A stretch of DNA of 41,506 nucleotides, taken from contig JALEPU010000158.1 of assembly GCA_022766905.1 (NCBI GenBank), positions 1 through 41,506 on the forward strand. The letters are read 5' to 3'. Numbering within the stretch: the stretch's first letter is position 1; each line of letters opens with the position of its first letter. The translations under genes and the position numbers were made by a program. The notes under the pieces are model-generated. The model was not told where the DNA came from, ran no database searches, and saw only the letters and a program-made list of their open reading frames with translations. This DNA comes from Lachnospiraceae bacterium (GTDB lineage: Bacteria; Bacillota; Clostridia; Lachnospirales; Lachnospiraceae). Positions 7,425-15,015 of the stretch are shown here, piece by piece.

Positions 7425-8936
7425 ATGAAATTTTCAAATAAACTGAATTTTTTAATGAATATTACGAATACTTCCAATAAAGAACTTGCGGAAGGAATCT
7501 CAGTAGACCGGTCTTTGGTCAGCCTTTTACGGACCGGCAAACGAAAGACTCCCCGTAACCACGACCACATCCTTCATATGGCTTCTTTTTTTGCCAGAAG
7601 ATGCCTGGCAGATTTTCAGTTTTACGCATTGGCAGAGATGCTGGAAAAGCCGGAACTTCGGTCCGGCATTCCGGAACAGGAGCTTTCTGAGCAGCTGTAC
7701 AAGTGGATGCTGGGGGATACCCCTATCGTAGAGCATATTTTCGAGAACATCTCTCAGCCTCCATCTGCCTCCTATGTAACCCAGGGATTTTCTTCCACTT
7801 CCTTATTGCCCACACATAATAGAGAAACTTCTTTTTTTTACGGGAGTGAGGGATTCCGCGAATCACTGCGCCATCTACTTTGTACTGTTCAGCAGATTGA
7901 CCATCCCTGCCCAATCTATCTGGTATCAGATCTCAATATGGAATGGCTGTTCGAAGATTATCAATTTATGAAAGAATTTTCTACCTCACTACACACAATT
8001 TTCCAAAAAGGCTTTACCCTTTGTCATATTATGCCGTCTTTAAATTATATGAACCGCTATGTGGAATCGTTGCGTTACTGGCTCCCTATCTATGCCTCCG
8101 GTCAGGCTGAAGTTTACTATTATCCAAGACTGAGGGATAATCTTTACAGACGCAGCACGATCATTTTTCCGGGATACTGCGTCCAAACCAGTACAGGAAT
8201 CGGCAATTCACCGGATCTTATTACAGTCAATTCCACCGATCCATCTCTGGTGGATGCTTACTACGCACAGTTTCAACATGAATTGTCCTTGTGTCGTCCT
8301 GCTCTCAGTTCCCATACCGATTCAGACGAATTAATCTCCTGCTTTCAGGAACTGTTAGCCGACAACAGCCCCGTAATACACCAGGTTGTCAATCCTGCCC
8401 CATTCACCATGCCTTGCAGATATCTGGACACCTATATTCGCGAGGAAACAAATCCTGACTGGAAAAAAATGTGGAAGATAATTCGAAATGATGCGGATTT
8501 ATTTGAAAAAAAAATCTCTCGTTCCGGCTTTATTGAGATTTGTCCTCTGGCAACACCGGAAGACATTCGCGCCGGCAAGGTACTTCTTGGAACAAATTAT
8601 AAAATAACAAGTGCTCATCCTGCTTACACTCCGGAAACTTACGCCCATCATTTACAGCATATTCTTGAGTTAATGGATAAATACGAAAATTATCATTTTG
8701 TTCCAATTACAAGAAGTGAACAGCAGGATTTTAATCTGTTTTCCAGTGAATCCGGTCTGACCCTTCTGGTGAGTAACGTCGCTTCTTCCTTTATGCTTGA
8801 AATCCGCCGTCCGGAACTGTCTCAGGCATGTCATGAATACCTGATGCGCAAGGCCGATTTGATTGGTTATACCGGTATCCGTCGTTCTAAGATCCGCATT
8901 CAGATTAAGGAACTAATTCAGGAGCTGCTTTCATAA
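7425..8936 (+). CDS. HTH (XRE-like) protein with large uncharacterised C-terminal region
   Basis: A 503-residue protein starting at the ATG at 7425, nine bases after AAGGAG. Residues ~1-45 form an XRE-type helix-turn-helix (SNKELAEGISVDRSLVSLLR followed by RTGKR). The remaining ~450 residues have no domain I can name; they are mixed alpha/beta, with aromatic segments such as IYLVSDLNMEWLFEDYQF, and have no membrane segment. It is divergent from the decayed sensor kinase, so the two may once have formed one signalling unit, but the intergenic space is short (about 95 bp). It is probably a ligand-sensing regulator. I do not recognise the specific family. Confidence 0.75.
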   Translation: MKFSNKLNFLMNITNTSNKELAEGISVDRSLVSLLRTGKRKTPRNHDHILHMASFFARRCLADFQFYALAEMLEKPELRSGIPEQELSEQLYKWMLGDTPIVEHIFENISQPPSASYVTQGFSSTSLLPTHNRETSFFYGSEGFRESLRHLLCTVQQIDHPCPIYLVSDLNMEWLFEDYQFMKEFSTSLHTIFQKGFTLCHIMPSLNYMNRYVESLRYWLPIYASGQAEVYYYPRLRDNLYRRSTIIFPGYCVQTSTGIGNSPDLITVNSTDPSLVDAYYAQFQHELSLCRPALSSHTDSDELISCFQELLADNSPVIHQVVNPAPFTMPCRYLDTYIREETNPDWKKMWKIIRNDADLFEKKISRSGFIEICPLATPEDIRAGKVLLGTNYKITSAHPAYTPETYAHHLQHILELMDKYENYHFVPITRSEQQDFNLFSSESGLTLLVSNVASSFMLEIRRPELSQACHEYLMRKADLIGYTGIRRSKIRIQIKELIQELLS

Positions 8937-8962
8937 AAATGTTTGAGTATTACATAATCAAA

Positions 8963-8989
8963 GATGCCGCCAAAAAATATGACGGCATC
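8963..8989. terminator. Hairpin between convergent genes, probable weak terminator
   Basis: GATGCCG (8963-8969) pairs with CGGCATC (8983-8989) around a 13-base A-rich loop. It lies 26 bp after the HTH gene and just downstream of the stop of the long minus-strand operon. T tracts are short on both sides, so termination may be partial. Confidence 0.55.
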
Positions 8990-8996
8990 CTTAATA

Positions 8997-9914
8997 TTAC
9001 TGTTCTATATTTTCCTTTGTACAGGACGGATAGGTATAGTTTGGATTTGGGGTATGTGTTTGAAACAGAAATTCTTCATTGCAACAGAGATAATCATAAT
9101 TTATGTTATCACCTTGTTCAGCTTCACTTCCATCCGGATTCAAATAAACAGGATCACCCCAGGTAGTATCAACAAAATAAGTATCATTTTCACAAAGTAC
9201 AATATTCCATGCATGGGATTCCGGATTTTCATTTTCTTTTTTCGCTTCTCCATTCAAATACATACATGGAATTCCCAGTTGATTCAAGAGATATTTTGTT
9301 GTTCTCGCATAGCCGGCGCAGACAGACTCTTTTCCAATTAAAACACTATCTATATGCTGATTATTTTCTGCCTGCAGATTATAATCTGTTTGCCTTATCA
9401 TATACTCGTATGTATAACGAATTTTATCGTAATCCGTATCACACCCTGATGCTCCTTTTAAAAAATCTGATACAATTTCTTCCATTTGAGATTGTCTGTC
9501 TTTTATCTCATCCCGGGTATAACAGTAATCCGGCCTGACATCACAATAGGGTTCTTCTTTGTACTCTAAATATTGATAGGCATTCGTCCAGAAAATTTCC
9601 GGATGTTCTTTCAGCACCGCATCCCAGACCGCCTCTGTACTTGCAGAGGCACAATGATTCAGAATAATGCTTTCTTCTCTGTTTTTCAATCCCTCTAAGA
9701 GTATTTCATAAGCATGCTGGTCTTCCGGAGAAAGCTGATTATAATAAAAACAATCCAGCTCATTGCTATCCTTCACACCCGCAGGCTGATTTTCTTTCTC
9801 TTCACTGTCAGAATTGTTTTTTATAAGCATACTTCCAAACCACAAAACATTAAATACTACGATGATCCAGAACAAGATAATCACCGTTCCACTTTTTCCG
9901 TTCCTGTTATTCAT
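8997..9914 (-). CDS. Membrane-anchored transglutaminase-like cysteine hydrolase
   Basis: 305 residues from the ATG at 9914, which has GGAGG seven bases upstream. Residues ~9-30 are one transmembrane segment (VIILFWIIVVFNVLWFGSML) with a short cytoplasmic tail, so the body should lie outside. Residues ~180-270 form a transglutaminase-like core: Cys in SVCAGYARTTKYLLNQLG, His in ESHAWNIV, and Asp in YFVDTTWGD, the expected Cys-His-Asp triad. Such proteins act as proteases or cross-linkers; the substrate is unknown. It is the last gene of the long operon, 25 bp after the second GLGPH protein. It may process a secreted substrate or the cell wall during export (inference). Confidence 0.85.
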   Translation of the reverse strand: MNNRNGKSGTVIILFWIIVVFNVLWFGSMLIKNNSDSEEKENQPAGVKDSNELDCFYYNQLSPEDQHAYEILLEGLKNREESIILNHCASASTEAVWDAVLKEHPEIFWTNAYQYLEYKEEPYCDVRPDYCYTRDEIKDRQSQMEEIVSDFLKGASGCDTDYDKIRYTYEYMIRQTDYNLQAENNQHIDSVLIGKESVCAGYARTTKYLLNQLGIPCMYLNGEAKKENENPESHAWNIVLCENDTYFVDTTWGDPVYLNPDGSEAEQGDNINYDYLCCNEEFLFQTHTPNPNYTYPSCTKENIEQ

Positions 9915-9939
9915 ACTATCCTCCAAAGGCCACACATTG

Positions 9940-10278
9940 TTATCTCTTTTTTACCAGCACTTTTGGTCCATGTTCCGTATCATCATCGGAACTTCCACTG
10001 TAAGGATCCGATTCAATCAGCATCTGGTATGCATCTGCTATATCATTTAACCTCTCGATTAAAAATTCAACCGGTTCTTTGACCTGTTTTGTGATTTCGT
10101 TTACCTCTTTTGAAATATTAATAATATCAGAGGAATGTGGGCCTAAGCCTTGACGATTTTCTCCCACAGTATCTAATAATTTTAAGTTTGAAGCCGCAAT
10201 TTTCCCCAGGCTATTCCATAAATTAGTTCCCAGATTGCGCAATGCTTCAATTCCTTCATATGACACTGCATATTTCAT
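9940..10278 (-). CDS. Small helical GLGPH protein, WXG100-like candidate substrate or partner
   Basis: 112 residues from the ATG at 10278, behind AAGGAG; the start overlaps the stop of the nuclease frame (ATGA). It aligns over its full length with the protein at 10852-11148: a GI/VxAL start, a central GLGPH, then KEPV-x2-L-x-ER, an AxAYQ and PYS near the end. It is helical with no membrane segment or signal peptide. A charged tail follows (SSDDDTEHGPKVLVKKR). It has the size and predicted hairpin of an ESX/WXG100 protein but no WXG. It sits where an immunity gene would be expected after a toxin, but its similarity to the toxin's N-terminal domain argues for a co-secreted partner or a second substrate with a lost C-terminal domain. 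Confidence 0.75.
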   Translation of the reverse strand: MKYAVSYEGIEALRNLGTNLWNSLGKIAASNLKLLDTVGENRQGLGPHSSDIINISKEVNEITKQVKEPVEFLIERLNDIADAYQMLIESDPYSGSSDDDTEHGPKVLVKKR

Positions 10279-10922
10279 CTGCTTTCTCCTTCTATCTTTT
10301 CTAATCGCTTTTTCCAGTAGATTTTTCTGAATTTTTCAAACTTATTTGCATCAAAACTTTTTCCACCCAGCAAATCATCCACACGAAAACTTCCATCTTT
10401 TAAACTGACATGTATTACTTTTTTTTGTTTTTTATGAATACTGGATGGTACTTCTGCAATAGAACCGTCCCTCTCTCTTCCAGTAAAGTAAACAGAGCCT
10501 TTTGATGTCTCCTGACTTGTAATATGATGCAGCTCAATCTGAACTAAAATCCGATTTCCTGCTTCATCTTTTACATATACAAAAGGAGCACTTCCTTTTT
10601 TCATCAGCTCTCTATTGGTAATCCTGGATTTTACACTTTTTCCGTTGGAGAATTTTGTTCCTGCGGGTATTTCCAAATCCAAATCAATTCCTTCTCTCTG
10701 GTAAACCGTTCTCTTGCTCTGTACTGTTCTTTTTTCTCCCAGTCTGGGATCTTTTGCCGTTATTTCAGTGCCAAATTCCACGGGATGATATACTCCAGTA
10801 TTTTCACTTTTACCAGATGAATTTTTATCAGCTGACTCTGACGTTTCCGTCTCAGGGAGAGCTGTAAATATTACTGTCAATGATATCCTGATATGCTTCC
10901 GCTGTTTCTCTGATTCTCTCAC
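10275..10922 (-). CDS. LHH-type (HNH/EndoVII superfamily) nuclease toxin domain, +1 frame continuation
   Basis: The open frame ends at a TGA (10275-10277). Its C-terminal ~120 residues match the LHH nuclease family of polymorphic toxins: TNRELMKKGSAPFVY, then IELHHITSQ (the LHH motif), then AEVPSSIHKKQKKVIH and a final FRKIYWKK. The open frame begins at a GTG (10922) with no ribosome binding site, and its first ~23 codons overlap the preceding gene out of frame. It is therefore probably the C-terminal half of that protein, reached by a +1 shift at 10851-10857, giving 98 + 192 residues. The linker (TETSESADKNSSGKSE) is the low-complexity kind that separates toxin domains. An internal TTG (10880) five bases after AGGA is the other possible start. 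It probably cleaves DNA or RNA in a rival cell. No immunity gene is recognised. Confidence 0.82.
   Translation of the reverse strand: MRESEKQRKHIRISLTVIFTALPETETSESADKNSSGKSENTGVYHPVEFGTEITAKDPRLGEKRTVQSKRTVYQREGIDLDLEIPAGTKFSNGKSVKSRITNRELMKKGSAPFVYVKDEAGNRILVQIELHHITSQETSKGSVYFTGRERDGSIAEVPSSIHKKQKKVIHVSLKDGSFRVDDLLGGKSFDANKFEKFRKIYWKKRLEKIEGESR
10851..10857 (-). other. Candidate +1 frameshift site CCC TGA G
   Basis: On the minus strand, AGC TCT CCC TGA ends the GLGPH frame. The tRNA on CCC could slip one base onto CCT and next read GAG, entering the nuclease frame exactly where its linker begins. A Pro codon followed by TGA is a classic kind of +1-prone site, like CTT TGA in prfB. No SD-like stimulator lies just upstream, so a simple frameshift mutation or a base-calling error is also possible. 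Confidence 0.5.
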
Positions 10923-11148
10923 TTAGTGTGTCAACCGGTTCTTTTGCAGTTTTTACCGCATCTTGAATAGATTCTAATATCTCATTGATTATTTCCCCAT
11001 GGGGACCTAATCCATTCACATCACTTGCACAATTATCCAGTTTTTTACTTGAATTATCGATATTATCCAGTAGTTCCGGTAATCGATCCGCCAATGCATT
11101 TAATGCATCAACACCTGCCTGATTTGCCATATAGGTATGGTCACTCAT
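10852..11148 (-). CDS. Small helical GLGPH protein, N-terminal export domain of the nuclease toxin
   Basis: 98 residues from the ATG at 11148, with a strong AGGAGG six bases upstream and a 14-bp gap to the previous gene. The sequence is two long amphipathic helices around a central GLGPH, and ends AEAYQDIIDSNIYSSP just before the TGA at 10852. It is a clear paralogue of the 112-residue protein at 9940-10278. Length and helical-hairpin shape fit the ESX/WXG100/LXG superfamily, although the WXG turn is absent and GLGPH may take its place. In type VII systems such a domain is the export signal fused to a C-terminal toxin, which is what the out-of-frame nuclease that follows suggests. If no shift occurs, it is a free small helical protein. 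Confidence 0.8.
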   Translation of the reverse strand: MSDHTYMANQAGVDALNALADRLPELLDNIDNSSKKLDNCASDVNGLGPHGEIINEILESIQDAVKTAKEPVDTLSERIRETAEAYQDIIDSNIYSSP

Positions 11149-11162
11149 ATTGCCCCTCCTCT

Positions 11163-11444
11163 TTAAATATTTTCTGCTTTTTTTGCTGCTTCTTGTGCCT
11201 GGGTCAATTCTTCCTGCATTGCTTTAGCCAGTTTTTGTGCTTTTTCTATCGCAGCCTGAAAGGATGTGATACATTTATCTACTTTTTCTTTGCTTTTTAT
11301 ACTTGCTTCATCCTGTTCACAATTGTTTACGCAATCCTTTGCTGCACTTTCCATTTCACCGGTCGCATCTGCAACTTCTTTGCAAAATGTATTTAATGCA
11401 TCGATTACTTCTTCATATACTTTCTCATCAATTTTTTTTGCCAT
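11163..11444 (-). CDS. Small helical protein, WXG100-like
   Basis: 93 residues from the ATG at 11444, behind GGAGAAAACT and 18 bp after the ATPase gene. It is almost wholly alpha-helical and charged (long helix ~5-50, second ~50-92: FQAAIEKAQKLAKAMQEELT). It has two Cys in the middle (KDCVNNCEQ) plus Cys at ~21 and ~58. It has no signal peptide, no membrane segment and no WXG. It lacks the GLGPH motif of the next two small proteins, so it may be their structural partner or a chaperone. The size and position directly after the FtsK-type ATPase are those of an ESX substrate. Confidence 0.72.
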   Translation of the reverse strand: MAKKIDEKVYEEVIDALNTFCKEVADATGEMESAAKDCVNNCEQDEASIKSKEKVDKCITSFQAAIEKAQKLAKAMQEELTQAQEAAKKAENI

Positions 11445-11462
11445 AGTTTTCTCCTTACCTAC

Positions 11463-14400
11463 TTAGCATTCATCTTTCATTTCAACAAATGGGCTGATCA
11501 ATTTTCCTTCTTCATTGACAAACCAGCCTTCCCAGGTAATCCCTTTATGCAGATAGGGCCTTACTGAATAACGTTCCAGCATATTGGAATACTGGCAGAT
11601 GTGCTCCGGAAGTTCACTTGCATAACGATTTTGAAACAACTCTCTGGAGTCTTCTGTTGTGACCTGAAATGCCATACGGTGCCGGTACAAATCGATCTTT
11701 GTAAAGGTCTGTTTTAAATCGGATAAATCATTTAATACCATCATAAAATGATACCCCAGCCTGCTTCCTTGCCGAACAAGATAAATAAAATCATCTTTTG
11801 CATTATATGCACCTGGCTGATGCTCTTTTTTATTTGGTTCTGTTTTATCCTCTGTTTTCACCTCTTTTTTCGTTGTACCCACTGGTTTCGTCTCTTTTTC
11901 GGCTGCTCCAGTTTCAGCTTTTACACCAAAAAATTCATTTCTGGCTTCCATGATCTTCTTATCCATCTCTTCTTTTCCCAGGCCTTCCGCTTTACACTGT
12001 TTTTTAATTGAAATAAAGATTTTTGCCCATTCCTGGGCCTTCTTTACTTTTTCCAGTTCTTCTTCCGATTCTGCTAAAGCACCTTTTTTACGAAGCTCTT
12101 CTTCCTGCTGTTTTTGTCTTTCTTCGAAACTTTCCCGGTACTCCGAATGAGATACTCCATCTGCAAACTCAAAGTCTCCACAAATTCGATCCATACCAAT
12201 CAAAATAATCAGTTCATCGCCCGGTTCTCTTTTCTCGATTTTTTGACGCAGCTCATAAATTGCATCACAAATCCCATCATTATCTTCTATGATCCGAACA
12301 CCCTCATACTCTCCATTTTTCCAAAGAGCAGATCCATAGGTCCGATATAGACGATTTTTACTGTATGCCCAGATAGAAACTTTCTTTTTCTGTAAAAGAA
12401 AACTTTTTATCATAGAAGAAATAATAGAGGCACAACACGCCTGCTCCGCTCCCCTTGCAATAAGAAGTATATTTTCCTTTGTCTCAGCTGATAATGTGAG
12501 AAGCTTCATATCTTCCATCAATCTTGGAGTACCAATCGATGCATATACTTCATCTTCCATTGCTGAATCGGAACGCAGATATTGGTTTACCCGATCTGTA
12601 AACTTTTCTTCCGAATAGATATCGTATTTCTTTCCATCTACTAAAACAGGATGTTTGTTCACATAAGTATTTATATTTCCCGGATCATACTGATCTACCG
12701 GTATCATTTTTTGATTGATTCTTTGAATCATCTGATTGCGGACAGCGTATTCCTTAAAATACATTACTAATACCCGTTTTACTTCCGGCAAAGTATCAGC
12801 GCTGACACGGTATTTCATCAATGCATAATGTGGAGGAAGTGCATCCATCCAATTTCTCACCTGTTCTGTCCTCAAGTTGGAAGAAAGTTCCAAAGTCTCA
12901 CTTATTTCTTCTTTGGTTCCTTTCATTGCAATACGCTGTTGAATCTGAGCTCTTGCTGTTCCTGTAAGTCCGGCAATTCCTGTCGTAAATGTCTGGCTGG
13001 AAAATAAAAATTTAATTCCAAGTGCTGCACCTTTTGCCAAAAGATTCTGTAATCTCAATTTATAAACAGAAGAATCTGCAATCGATTGGGACATAATAGA
13101 AAATTCATCCAGTATCACAAAAATAACCGGCAAAGGCTCTTTTAATTTCATAGGATCGATCTGATCAATACGCTCTTTTCCAAGTTTCGCAAAAAGATGC
13201 TGCCGCTCCATCATCTTTTCTGTCAACTTGTCAATCATGTCATATACCAGCTCTGTTGATTCATCCAATAAAACATATTTTACATGGGGAGGAAGATACG
13301 TAATATATTTTTCAAACTCCAGTTGTTTGAAATCTGCCAGCCACAATTCCACATTATCCGGATGGTAATTGTGAATCAACCCGGCAATCAGAGTATGTAA
13401 TAATGTGGATTTACCGGAACGGGATGCTCCTACCAGATATGCAGCAAAATTCTCATTTTCAAAGGATACACTATGAACTTTTTCTTTGCTGTCGATACCA
13501 AATGGAAGTTCCAGTTTTTTATATTCCCTTACATAAGCCGGTTCGGAAAGGAAATCACAGCGTTTGATGTATTCATTGCCCAGTGATTCTTTTCTTACCG
13601 TATGTTGTTTCACCGATGCTGCGTAACGGGAAGAAAGATTGCCTTTGAACAAATACCAGGCAAATTTATATGGATCTCCTGTACCAAAAGTTATCGTTGT
13701 TTCTGTTCGCCCCATTTCAATATGAATCTCATCTTCTGTCATATATTCCGATAATCCATAGGATTTTTTCTTTCCCTCTTCCTGGAAATCAACAAGAATA
13801 AGGGAAATTCCATACCTTTCGTAGTTTGCAACAATCCTTTTCAATAAAGATCTGTCATTTTCCTCAAAAGCATTCGGCCATCCAATTAAAATCAGCAGTT
13901 TTCTTGTAATTTGTTTCTCCGGTATTGCATTCCGGTTATACTCAATTACAGAATCATAATCCTCGATGATTTCATCAAGATCGGAAAAAGAAGCTGCCAG
14001 TTTTTCAATCGTTGCTGTCATCTGATCTTTTGTACGCGGAACCGTTTCAAGTGCAAAAGTATCCTGCATTATTTTTGCAGATCCTAATAAGGCAGTGTTC
14101 TGGCGTTCTGCATCCAGAATATATACCTTTCTCGATCCTACAGGACTACGATCAATGATACTAAGCAGAAAATTCCGAAGTCCGGCATCTAATTCATTTA
14201 CTTTTTTTCTGGCTGGTACACAGCTTATTGTCATTAAAAACTCATTTTGTGGGCTTATTCTTTCCACCGGAAGATATACTCTTCCGGTTTCATTATTATA
14301 GAAAATTCCCATTTTCTCTTTTAATCGTTCTCTTTCTTTTTCCGCAAATTTCAAAGGAAGCCCAAATGCACCGGGCGAATAAAAAGATGGGGTGTCATTC

Positions 14401-14996
14401 ATAGGAAGATATTCCTCTTTTTTCTCATCAAAAATATACTTTTGATTTGCAAGAACGGCATCTCGGGAAAATTCTGCAAGTTCTTCACTTTCCGCATAAC
14501 GGACGAGCTCTTCCTGCAATTCTTTCATCCGTTGATTTAAATTTTCTATTTCAGATGCATTTCCTTCTTCCATCTCTCCTTTTAACTGTTGGATTTTTTC
14601 TGTGAATTCCTGCTTTTTTTTACTCAAAAAGAATTCATCACATTTTGCCACCAGATATACTTTCTGAGCATAAGGATCATTTTTCTCCGTTGGATCAATC
14701 ATCATAGCCCACTGACGCAAACGGTTCAAATTTACTCTGTAATTTGGAGGAGCCTCAATCGTCAACACATTCTTACTATTGATATGCTTCTCTGCCAGTT
14801 GCCGAAATGCTTTGATTTTCAACTGATACTCATCAATCTTTTTAATCTGCTCTTCCAAATGCTCAATTCTTGCAGGAGTTGTATGATCCATCGTATTTTT
14901 TAATCCAAGAACAGTCTCTTTGCACTGTTGAATCTCCTCGGAAATACTCTTTACTTTTTCATAAATACGGTTATATTTCTCTATCATTAAATCCAT
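11463..14996 (-). CDS. FtsK/SpoIIIE-type ATPase, predicted motor of the type VII-like system
   Basis: 1177 residues from the ATG at 14996, behind GGAAGAGG. The N-terminal ~190 residues are mostly coiled coil. Residues ~500-740 are an FtsK/SpoIIIE ATPase domain: Walker A GASRSGKST (~523), ADFKQLEFEKY, Walker B VIFVILDEF (~628), and the LFSSQT sensor region. A second, degenerate NTPase-like domain covers ~830-960 (LLIARGAEQA with no P-loop Lys; ELIILIGMD at the Walker B place). A long charged insertion follows (~960-1080). Unlike EssC or EccC it has no FHA domains and no transmembrane helices, so it must be recruited to the membrane by the neighbouring membrane proteins. Its role is to push the small helical proteins and the linked nuclease through the membrane (inference from the FtsK-like export ATPases). 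Confidence 0.85.
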   Translation of the reverse strand: MDLMIEKYNRIYEKVKSISEEIQQCKETVLGLKNTMDHTTPARIEHLEEQIKKIDEYQLKIKAFRQLAEKHINSKNVLTIEAPPNYRVNLNRLRQWAMMIDPTEKNDPYAQKVYLVAKCDEFFLSKKKQEFTEKIQQLKGEMEEGNASEIENLNQRMKELQEELVRYAESEELAEFSRDAVLANQKYIFDEKKEEYLPMNDTPSFYSPGAFGLPLKFAEKERERLKEKMGIFYNNETGRVYLPVERISPQNEFLMTISCVPARKKVNELDAGLRNFLLSIIDRSPVGSRKVYILDAERQNTALLGSAKIMQDTFALETVPRTKDQMTATIEKLAASFSDLDEIIEDYDSVIEYNRNAIPEKQITRKLLILIGWPNAFEENDRSLLKRIVANYERYGISLILVDFQEEGKKKSYGLSEYMTEDEIHIEMGRTETTITFGTGDPYKFAWYLFKGNLSSRYAASVKQHTVRKESLGNEYIKRCDFLSEPAYVREYKKLELPFGIDSKEKVHSVSFENENFAAYLVGASRSGKSTLLHTLIAGLIHNYHPDNVELWLADFKQLEFEKYITYLPPHVKYVLLDESTELVYDMIDKLTEKMMERQHLFAKLGKERIDQIDPMKLKEPLPVIFVILDEFSIMSQSIADSSVYKLRLQNLLAKGAALGIKFLFSSQTFTTGIAGLTGTARAQIQQRIAMKGTKEEISETLELSSNLRTEQVRNWMDALPPHYALMKYRVSADTLPEVKRVLVMYFKEYAVRNQMIQRINQKMIPVDQYDPGNINTYVNKHPVLVDGKKYDIYSEEKFTDRVNQYLRSDSAMEDEVYASIGTPRLMEDMKLLTLSAETKENILLIARGAEQACCASIISSMIKSFLLQKKKVSIWAYSKNRLYRTYGSALWKNGEYEGVRIIEDNDGICDAIYELRQKIEKREPGDELIILIGMDRICGDFEFADGVSHSEYRESFEERQKQQEEELRKKGALAESEEELEKVKKAQEWAKIFISIKKQCKAEGLGKEEMDKKIMEARNEFFGVKAETGAAEKETKPVGTTKKEVKTEDKTEPNKKEHQPGAYNAKDDFIYLVRQGSRLGYHFMMVLNDLSDLKQTFTKIDLYRHRMAFQVTTEDSRELFQNRYASELPEHICQYSNMLERYSVRPYLHKGITWEGWFVNEEGKLISPFVEMKDEC

Positions 14997-15015
14997 ACTT
15001 CATCCTCTTCCTGTT

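Noticed and set aside
10275-10922. Independent toxin gene starting at the GTG at 10922
   Set aside because: There is no ribosome binding site there and its first ~23 codons are out-of-frame sequence of the helical gene; the +1 frameshift or the internal TTG fits better.
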